Of a DNA stretch of 64,000 nucleotides, positions 56,682 through 64,000 are shown piece by piece. The DNA lies in contig JAKEKT010000015.1 of NCBI GenBank assembly GCA_021495925.1, positions 124,001 through 188,000 of the forward strand, given 5' to 3'. The notes under the pieces are model-generated. The model was not told the DNA's origin. It saw only the letters and a program-made list of their open reading frames with translations, and searched no databases. Position numbers and translations under genes: made by a program. Numbering within the stretch: the first letter of the stretch is position 1; the number at the start of each line of letters is the position of its first letter. The DNA is from Diplodia intermedia. Taxonomy: Eukaryota > Ascomycota > Dothideomycetes > Botryosphaeriales > Botryosphaeriaceae.

Positions 56682-58524
56682 GTGTCGTCGTCAAGTGAGA
56701 AAAAAAAATTATTGCCGTATGTGTGTATGTCCGGTCGTCGACGCGTCGTCGTCGTGGTGTCGTCGGGAGTCGTTGGGGGTAGGTCGTTGGCGGCGATGAG
56801 AGAGTTGGAATGAGCATGATGCGACCGTGAGGTGTCGAGAGGGCCTATTCTTGGCTCGGGCGCGCCGGTCTCGGCCGAGGTTTTGCCGTTCGATTTGGAT
56901 TGGGGAAATGTTGCGCCGGATATGGTTAGCGTGGTGTTGAGTTTTCGATTTGGTTAGCGTGGTGGTTGGTTTGAGTGCGGATTACATGAGCGCGACGGCG
57001 ACTTGAGTGCGCGTGGCGGCAACGACGGTTGTATGTATTGTGCCTGATGGCCAGAGGATGATGCTGTCTTCATTGCACTTCTATAGAGCTTCTCTGATAC
57101 CTTTAATTTTTTTTTTTTTTGGCTCGAATCTCTTCCTGCCAGCAACACTTCGTGGCCGTGCACCGCACGATCACTTGAGTCTTTCTAGTGGACCGCAACA
57201 GATGTTTTACAGTGTTTCTGGCGGAGAGCGAAGTAATAAATGCCCGTCGTTCCCTTAAAAGTTTCAAACCAATATACATCCCATATCACCCTCTATGCCA
57301 TGTCCATCCTTCCAAGTGCGGGTCACAACATTATGCGCCCCTCTGGATGGCGAATGCGAGGCTACACATTGGCACCACGGCATTTATCATTTACGGGGCG
57401 CTCATGTGGTATGAAGTATGGGACGATATACACTTGATTACAACAGTACCGGCAGTCGTCCGCAGCCACGTGGCTGAGCTGAGGGGAGAGCCACCTCACC
57501 CGATCCGGAGGCAAAGCTGAAACCGCTCGGCCTGCTCAAGTAGCGCAACAAAGACAAGGCGGTGCTAACGTGCGGTTCTCAAGGAGGAGAAAGATGGATT
57601 AGTTGGTAGAATCTCCGGGTAGGCCGACTTTGGAGATGGGCAGTTGAATCGTGCGTATGGACTTGGTTGTCTGAAGTAGCCATGACCAAAACCAAGCATG
57701 GATGGAAATACGGTCTCATTCGTAGCCCTTGCGAATGGAAAAGAGCAAGGCTGATCGGACACTGGTGGATGTTGGTAGTCCACGACTTTGCTAGCACCAT
57801 CGCGCGATGTATGTTTCAAGACACGAAAGAGCTGGCAAGGCAGCTTCTGCTACCCATGTACAAAACAAATGGCGCTCGCACAGTCTTCTTCGTCCTCTTC
57901 AACTGCTACCACCCGAGCGCTTACCTGCCCTCCAACTTCACGCGTTTCCGTCTCGACAAGGATTCCGCCCTCGCGTCCAAGAATGCCGATGCTAGGGTTG
58001 CGGAGCTGACGCGGGATGCGTATCTCGCTGCCAGTACGAGCGATGCCAGTGGGAGGCCGATGAACATGGCATAGAGGGTGGTGATACAGGGCGTTGATTT
58101 GCGGATCGGGTAAGGCGCACAAGGATTTGGAATGTCATCTGGAAATGGAATTGCCATAACGGTGCAATAGGAAGTCATCATTCCGCACGCTTACTCGCCT
58201 CTTGATGCGGTCCGAAGCTTTGTTTGCACATGAGTTTTCGTGAGCCTGAACAGATCCTCGTAGTATTTCTACCCGCGGTTTTTGCTGACGTTTCGCTGAG
58301 GGCAATTTCGAGACTTCCTTTTCCTTCTGGAGTCAACAAATACCAGGAAAGTGTCCGGCGGGAGCCACTTTCGGGACGGACACAGACATGTGATGCAGGC
58401 CCATTGCCGCAAAGTTTAACCTGATATCGCTCTAAAACAGCACAAGCCTAGTGTAGACAGCCAGACTCTCACTTAACACTTCTACACCCCATCTAAGCGA
58501 TTCCACCCAAACCCCATCACTCCC
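56682..58524. other. 1.8-kb spacer, one doubtful ORF
   Basis: Only a doubtful minus-strand open frame (57921-58181, listed separately) was seen. Poly-T/A runs near 57105-57120. Otherwise nothing recognised. Confidence 0.45.
57921..58181 (-). CDS. Doubtful small ORF with one hydrophobic segment
   Basis: An 86-codon minus-strand frame (MMTSYCTVMAIPFPDDIP) has one plausible membrane segment (TTLYAMFIGLPLASLVLAA) followed by an Ala/Arg/Ser helix and LSRRKRVKLEGR. It ends where a good GTAAGC donor occurs, but no downstream exon in a compatible phase could be found. It may be the remnant of a larger gene or a chance frame. Confidence 0.2.
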   Translation of the reverse strand: MMTSYCTVMAIPFPDDIPNPCAPYPIRKSTPCITTLYAMFIGLPLASLVLAARYASRVSSATLASAFLDARAESLSRRKRVKLEGR

Positions 58525-60421
58525 TCACAACCGTCCCTGCACCCTAATCTCCAACGTCCTCAGCGGCACATACAGCAACCCAGCCAACACGAACGCAACC
58601 TCGAACCCAATATCCCCCGTGTGCTCAGCAATCGGCCCCGTGTACCACGTCGCCGCCATACACGGAATGACCAGCCCAAAGGAGGCGACGCCGGCGGTGA
58701 TGGCCGCGAGACCGGCCGGAAGCTTCGCGGCATCCTTCCAGATATCCCGGTCGTACGAAGCCGAATCGCCCTTGCGGAAGTGGAGATGCTCGACGATGAC
58801 AATCGCAGCGAAAGCGGCGGGCCTACATCCCCACCACACGTCAACAACAGCACGCAACACAAAAAAGAGAGAGGGAGAGGGAGAAAGAGAGAGGGAGAGG
58901 GAGAAAGAGAGAGTGAGAGGGAGAAAGAGAGAGACAGAGCGAACACAACATACCAATACGACACGACGCCCAAAAAATTCTCCAACGAGTCGAAGAAGTC
59001 GTTGGCGGCGGCGATGGCGACGGGGATCATGACGGCGGTGGTGACGACGGAGAAGAGGACGCGCGAGACGTGCGCGCACCACGGGATGAGGATCTGCCAG
59101 TTGAGCGTGACCGTGTACATGGAGGCGCTGACGTTGCCCGTCAGCGAAAAGGCCAGCAGCACCGCCACCAGCTTGCCGAAGCCGCCCGCCGGCCGCAGCA
59201 TCGCCTCCAGCACCCCGCCCGTCGAGAAGCGCGCGTGCCCGTCCGCCCACGCCGGCACGTTGGGCACCGCGCCGCCGATTGCCGCGCCGAGGATCTGTTT
59301 GATGGGAAGGGGGGTTTTTGTCAGTTTGGGGGGATGTTGATGGGAGTGGAGACGGAGGGAGGGACGGGGTGGACGGACCATGAGCAGGATTGTGGACAGG
59401 TTCTGCGCCAGGTAAGGGTAAAGGAACATCCGGGTGCTGTGGCGGGGCTTAGCATGCGGCATGTGTTCGACATGTGTCTGGCGTGGCTTACGCTGGAGCG
59501 GTGGATTTGTAGTAGACGGAGTAATCGGACATCAGCCCGGCAAAGGCGATGGAGAAGCCGGCGATCAGGCATCCGAAGCTCAGGATCATGGGCGCGTCCG
59601 CAGGCTCGGCCTCGACCTGTTGGGAGAGATGCTTCCCTCCACAGCCGGTCATGATGACGAAGCAGATCAGGACGCCGAGCCACGACCATCGGTTGTAGAC
59701 GTGGATGACCTTGTAGCCGCAGAAAGACATGAACAGGCCCACGACGAACGTCAGGACGATGCCGAGGGCGACTGAGATTCGTCCGTCTGAAACGGCAGAG
59801 AGGGTTCTGGTGGATGTCAGGACGAGAGCATGGGCAGTGTGGATTTCCGTTGGACTTACTGCCCCGCAACTATTCCCGCAATAACGGTGAAACCGACCAC
59901 GGTCATCATGTTCAAGATGACGACGATGGTGACGGGAAAGAAACCAAAGGAATAACGTGCTTGGATCATCTGGCGCATGCCGGTCTGCGGGCCTAGGACG
60001 TTCAGGTAGGCGGTGGGCATGTAGCATAGAAGGCTGAAGAAGATGATGGTGAGAGACGTGTCTCGTAGACTGAGGCCGTAGCTCAGTGTACCGAGCATGC
60101 CGGTGATGATGCTGCACGGATCCAGTCAGAACAAGACGGCTTCTGCTCGGTGGGATCGACTTACGGCAGCAGGTTGACAAGCATGCTCAGCCAGAGGAAA
60201 AAGACATTGTGGTACTGAGTCTTGGTCTGATCCTTCTCCGGCACCGGCGCAATCCCACGCACCTCGACGCCCCACGAAGTCAGCCGTCGCAGCAGACCCG
60301 TGGTGTTGTGATGGCGCTTGGAGGGCTGATTGGGGTCGTACACGGCCGCGTCGTTCTCCACATCTTGACCCATTGCCGTCTCCGGGTTGGCCGCCGTCCG
60401 GGGCTCCAGGTCGTCCTTCAT
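58525..60421 (-). CDS. Purine-cytosine permease, NCS1 family (Fcy2-like)
   Basis: Six exons on the minus strand: 60421-60165, 60111-59860, 59806-59492, 59436-59379, 59294-58954 and 58822-58525; 506 residues. The N-terminal cytosolic part (MKDDLEPRTAANPETAMGQD) leads to about 12 membrane segments. NCS1 signatures include GMLGTLSYGLSLRDTSLTII, GPQTGMRQMIQARYSFGFFP, GQTLSAVSDG, GCLIAGFSIAFAGLMSDYSV and ILGAAIGGAVPNVPAW. The family imports adenine, guanine, hypoxanthine and cytosine with protons across the plasma membrane. The ending VPLRTLEIRVQGRL is typical. Intron 5 (58953-58823) is largely a purine-rich repeat. The length is close to that of yeast Fcy2; substrate choice cannot be read from sequence. 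Confidence 0.9.
58868..58940. repeat. GA-rich minisatellite inside permease intron 5
   Basis: About three imperfect copies of a 20-bp unit of GAGAGAGGGAGAGGGAGAAA type on the plus strand, a polypyrimidine CTCTCCC array in the sense of the permease transcript. It fills over half of the 131-bp intron, between the donor and the acceptor. Confidence 0.85.
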
Positions 60422-61342
60422 CTTGCTTAAAACGGCAAAGATTACAGTGTGGGGAAACAGGGCAGAAAGGGACCGTGGGCACGAGCGGAAATTTTTTGCT
60501 CGCAGGACAAAGGCGAGTGGCGAGTAAGCAGCAGAGCTGAAACGAACGAAAGGTTACGCAAAGAGCGGACTCCGATCCAGAAGCTGGAAACAATTATAGT
60601 GAAGGGCAGGAGCAAAAGAGTCACCGCGTGTGGCCCGGAAGAAAAGATAGAAAGGAAAGGAAGCGGCTTCGGCCTTAGTGCCTGAGTCATGGCGGATGGC
60701 CACCCGGCGGAGCTCCGTTGGCGCCACTCCGGCTGCTCTCTCTCCATCCCGAGCGGAACCCTCCGCTCCGCCGTGACAGTCGGCGCCGATGCCGATAGCG
60801 GGGAAGCTGCCGATGCACGAGGATGAGTAGTGGTGTTGCTAAGGTTGAGAGGTCAAGAAATCGAAACTAAAGCGGCAGGCACCCGCACTACCTTGGTTGC
60901 CCTGCACGCTGATTCCACCGTAATCTTGTGCAGCATCTACCATTGCCAATTCACAATCACTCACAAATCTAAGAGCAGGACCGAATTTATAAATGTGTGA
61001 GCTCTGCTCCCATCTATTGGGCTTTTCAATGGGAATTAAATCTGGTCTTATTCGAAAAAAATAAGTTGGGACGTAGATCATAAAGTATCATAACGGTCAG
61101 AGACGGTAAAGCGGTAAGACGAATTTTGCTTATTACCTCTATCCCCATAAACCATTCAAATCATGATTCGCTGATCCGCCGCACCGGGAGAAGACGCAAG
61201 CACCAGTCACTTTTCCCACGCCCTAGGACCCAATCATCAGAATGGTCGTGTATGATACAAAACGCAGAGAGAGAGAAGATACGCATGACCCGGGAGATCT
61301 GCATACCTAGCCGTAGCTGGAGCGCAGACATTCCAGGGGTAT
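60422..61342. other. Intergenic, nothing recognised
   Basis: Promoter and leader of the permease gene at the left; the stretch 60840-61150 is comparatively AT-rich and then meets the 3' end of the clathrin light chain gene. No supported ORF or RNA. Confidence 0.5.
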
Positions 61343-62266
61343 CTAGTAGCCGGTTGCGCCAGGCGCCTTCTCGTCCTTCCGCAAGCTGAGCAGCAGTTCC
61401 CTGAACTTCTGCTTCTCGCTGCCGCTGCCACCGCCGCGCGCACCCTTGCCGCTCAGGTCGACGAGCTTCGCAATGCGTTCCCAGCTGGTGCCGCCCGCCG
61501 TGGTGTCGTCCCTGCTGTTCAGGAACTCCTCCTCTTCCTTGCGGGTCTGCGCGATGCCTTTCTCCTTCTTGTTGTTGTAGTTGTCGTAGAAGTCGTCAAT
61601 GGCCTCGTGCGCCGACTTGACCGTCGCCTGCTTCTTCTCGTCCGAGATCTGGTCGCGGTGCTGGATGGCAAGGTCGCGGCGCTCACGCCATTCGCGGATG
61701 ACCTCGGGCTCGGGCTCGTCCGAGACGGCCGGTGCAAACGACGAGGGCTGGGGCGCGCCGGGGAGGAAGGGAGCAGTGCTGCCGGTAATGGTACCGCCAG
61801 GAGCCATGTGCTACGTGCGCTCGTCAGTATATGCACTATTGTCGCGCAGTTGGGCAGCGATGGTGCAGAACACTAACCTCGTTGGACGTGTCTATCGCAG
61901 GGAAAGAGCTCTCGAAGCCGGACATCTCTTGTTGGTCATCGATGGCGGGGAAGTCGCCGCCGCCGCCCAGAAGGTCGTCATCGCCGGCATCCTCGACAGT
62001 AGCAGCGTTGTCGGCGGGTGCTGCGAACTGGTCGGCATCCTCGCCTAGTAGTGCGCGCTCGCGGCTGAGGAAGTCGCCCTCGTCTGCGGCGCCGCCAACG
62101 AGGTCGAAGTCGGCCTCACCGCGGGCCTCGGTCTGGCCTGGCGGGATTGCACGTCAGCGCATGTCCGGGACAGCCAATTCGTGCAGGCAACGGCAGTCCA
62201 CTCAGGGACATGGAAGTGGAATTTACCGGCATCGATCTCATCCAGCGACGGAAACCTGTCGGCCAT
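61343..62266 (-). CDS. CLC1: Clathrin light chain
   Basis: Three exons on the minus strand: 62266-62227, 62137-61878 and 61810-61343; 255 residues. It starts MADRFPSLDEIDAGQTEARG, the conserved fungal beginning, followed by an acidic region (FDLVGGAADEGDFLSRERAL, DDDLLGGGGDFPAIDDQQE). The central heavy-chain-binding helix is EPEVIREWRERRDLAIQHRD and runs through DEKKQATVKSAHEAIDDFYD and KKEKGIAQTRKEEEEF. The C-terminal block TSWERIAKLVDLSGKG and FRELLLSLRKDEKAPGATGY is diagnostic. Light chains stabilise and regulate the clathrin coat in endocytosis and Golgi traffic. The gene is divergent from the Rtt103-type gene. Confidence 0.93.
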
Positions 62267-62660
62267 GGCGGCGGAGTGTGTGGAGCGGGAGCGGGTCGGG
62301 GTGATGGAAGAGTGCGGCTACGGGAGCGGGATCGCGGTTGGGCGGTTAGCGGTTGTGGTGTTCAGGTTGGCATGCAGCGGAGCTCCAAGCTGGCCTGGCC
62401 GCACAGGAGAGCGCACTGGCAACGTTGGCTGGACACTCGTGACGCGCAGGCTTGGCGCCCGCCGGAGCGGAACAATTGCCCCGGCCATTTGTGACGCCGC
62501 GAGCTGCAGCACCGAGCTTCGCCAGCAAACCTGACCTCAACGCAGTGCTCTCCTGCCCGCCACGCCCGTCTCGCTGCCCGGCGACACTGCGCGAGCTGTA
62601 GAACGTTTGAGTGAACCCGTGCCGCCCATAGCGCGCTGCTGCTGCTGCTCCTAAGCCAAC
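62267..62660. promoter_or_regulatory. Divergent promoter between clathrin light chain and Rtt103-like genes
   Basis: 394 bp separate the two outward-facing start codons, so this interval must contain both promoters and leaders. A GCTGCTGCT run lies just before the right-hand ATG. No specific binding sites are claimed. Confidence 0.6.
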
Positions 62661-64000
62661 ATGGCATACACCGACGACGCCGTCCAGGCAAAGCTGTCGG
62701 CCCTCAATGAGACGCAGGAGGGCATCGTCACCGTCGCCCAATGGATCATGTTCCATAGGTACCGCGTACATGCATGCTTGCTCCCGCGACTCCCCGCTCA
62801 CCGAAGCTCACAGGCGCCATGCCGACCGTACCGCCCAGCTCTGGATGCAACGCCTGAAGGACTCCGCCCCGAACAAGCGCCTCAGCTTGATCTACCTAGC
62901 CAACGGTATGCTCCGAGCCCGTGTCGTACCCAGATCCGACCGTCCTCTGACTATTTGCAGAGGTTGTCCAGCAGTCCAAGGCGCGCAAGAAGACCGAGTT
63001 TGTCGCCGCCTTCTCGCCGGTTAGTACTTGCATCCGCAGCGCACGCGACCACAGCTGACGGTTCGCAGATCATCGCCGAGTCGACCTCCGCTGCGTACAA
63101 GGGAGCTCCTTACGACATCCAGCAGAAGCTGCGGCGCGTCATTGAGGTCTGGCGTCAGAGGGTCATCTTCGAACCCCCGGTCCAGGACCACATTGAGAGG
63201 AATTTGGACGGTTAGTCCACCCCCACCAGGGACTCCACCAGAACACAAGCTAACGCCCGTCTTTAGAGCTGGACAAGACCCGCGCTCCTGGCAAGAAGGC
63301 CACTCTTGGCGGTTCGCTCTTCTCGAGCGGCTCCTCAGTCCCGCAAGAGCTGCAGCCCCTCGTGCCCCTCCAAACCGCCCTCACCAAGGCCGACAATGCC
63401 TCCAAGTCCAACGTCACGCACGCCTACAATGAATACGACAAGCTGATCGACCCGGCCAACCCTGTTCCGACGCCGCCCGTCCACGCCGCCCGCCTGTCAC
63501 AAGTCCTCAAGAACCTCGCGAGCGCCGAAAGTGCCGTCGCCGAGAGCATAAAGTCGCGCCGGGAACTGATCACGGCCATGGAGAAGATGCTTGAGGGCCA
63601 CAAGGCGACGCTCTCCAAGGACGAAGCCGCGCACCAGGAGCTCGACACGCGCCGCACCGGCATCGAGACCAAGAAGCGCGAGGTCGAGGACGCCATCATG
63701 CGCGGCTTGTCGACAGAACAACCTCAAGTGCCCACCGGCCCCGCCGCCAACGACCCCCGCCGCCGCCTCCCCACCGCCGTCGCGTCGACCGACAACGCCA
63801 ACGGCGGCTTGCTGGACGAGCCCCAGCGCCCGGACGTCGAGGGCCTCACCCCGCCTCCCGTCGAGTCCATCACCCCGGTCGGCACGCCCCCTCCCGCCTT
63901 CGCGGCGCCCACCACCACCGGCGCGACGGCAGGCTTCTTCCCGGAGCTGCCGCCCAGCCACGACGAGCCGGCCCCCGGCCCCGCCGCCCTCGAGGCCCTC
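62661..64000 (+). CDS. RTT103: CID-domain RNA polymerase II CTD-binding protein, Rtt103/RPRD type (3' end cut by window edge)
   Basis: Five exons seen: 62661-62758, 62814-62905, 62961-63019, 63069-63210 and 63267 to the window edge, 374 residues so far. The N-terminal CTD-interaction domain (about residues 1-130) reads MAYTDDAVQAKLSALNETQE, VAQWIMFHRRHADRTAQLWM, NKRLSLIYLANEVVQQSKAR and KLRRVIEVWRQRVIFEP, the eight-helix CID pattern. A coiled coil follows (about 215-280: LSQVLKNLASAESAVAESIK and on), then a Pro-rich disordered tail that runs off the end. Rtt103 binds Ser2-phosphorylated Pol II tails and recruits the Rat1 exonuclease for termination. The last codon in the window is in frame. 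Exon joins restore the conserved NE and DEL boundaries. Confidence 0.88.

Overview
The window is nuclear DNA of a filamentous ascomycete (Pezizomycotina, probably Dothideomycetes; the class is inference). The evidence is short introns of about 50-100 bp with GTRNGT donors and CAG/TAG acceptors, GC-rich coding sequence, long gene-poor spacers full of pyrimidine tracts and microsatellites, and typical fungal genes: HET domain, LaeA-like methyltransferase, nudE, a single-chain acetyl-CoA carboxylase, an Fcy-type permease and a DUF8035 protein. I saw no tRNA, rRNA, CRISPR array, intact transposon or prokaryotic feature. I reassembled exon structures by eye from reading frame, splice sites and protein family conservation.

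Layout, left to right. 1-1048: a BTB/POZ gene (minus, cut by the window edge). 1049-6501: gene-poor, with possible decayed membrane-protein fragments. 6502-9606: a DUF8035 protein. 9607-12975: 3.4 kb without a recognisable gene. 12976-14200: mitochondrial ribosomal protein mL60 and the TRAPP subunit Trs20 on a 194-bp divergent promoter. 14970-19193: a large protein combining a HeLo-like region, a pseudokinase, IQ motifs and a trypsin-like domain. 19982-21423: a peroxisomal-type adenine nucleotide carrier. 22151-24232: nudE. 26447-27466: a second BTB gene, paralogous to the first. 28422-29450: a decayed gene. 29765-31211: a LaeA-like methyltransferase. 33308-40396: acetyl-CoA carboxylase. 42747-45744: two low-complexity hypothetical proteins, the second tail-anchored. 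46940-49408: a secreted PLC-like protein and a calycin-like protein, divergent. 50347-52443: a HET gene with one in-frame stop. 52689-54826: an FHA-protein kinase. 55950-56681: a small hypothetical gene. 58525-60421: a purine-cytosine permease. 61343-62266: clathrin light chain. 62661-64000: an Rtt103-type CID protein (cut by the window edge).

Most genes are housekeeping genes with no shared pathway: membrane traffic (Trs20, clathrin light chain, NudE/dynein), lipid synthesis (Acc1) and translation (mL60). The accessory layer is more unusual. The predicted pseudokinase/trypsin-like fusion and the interrupted HET gene both belong to, or resemble, fungal non-self-recognition (incompatibility) proteins. 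The nonsense codons seen here, three TAG in the relic and one TAA in the HET gene, each could come from a Gln codon by one CpA-to-TpA transition, the change typical of repeat-induced point mutation; this is suggestive only.
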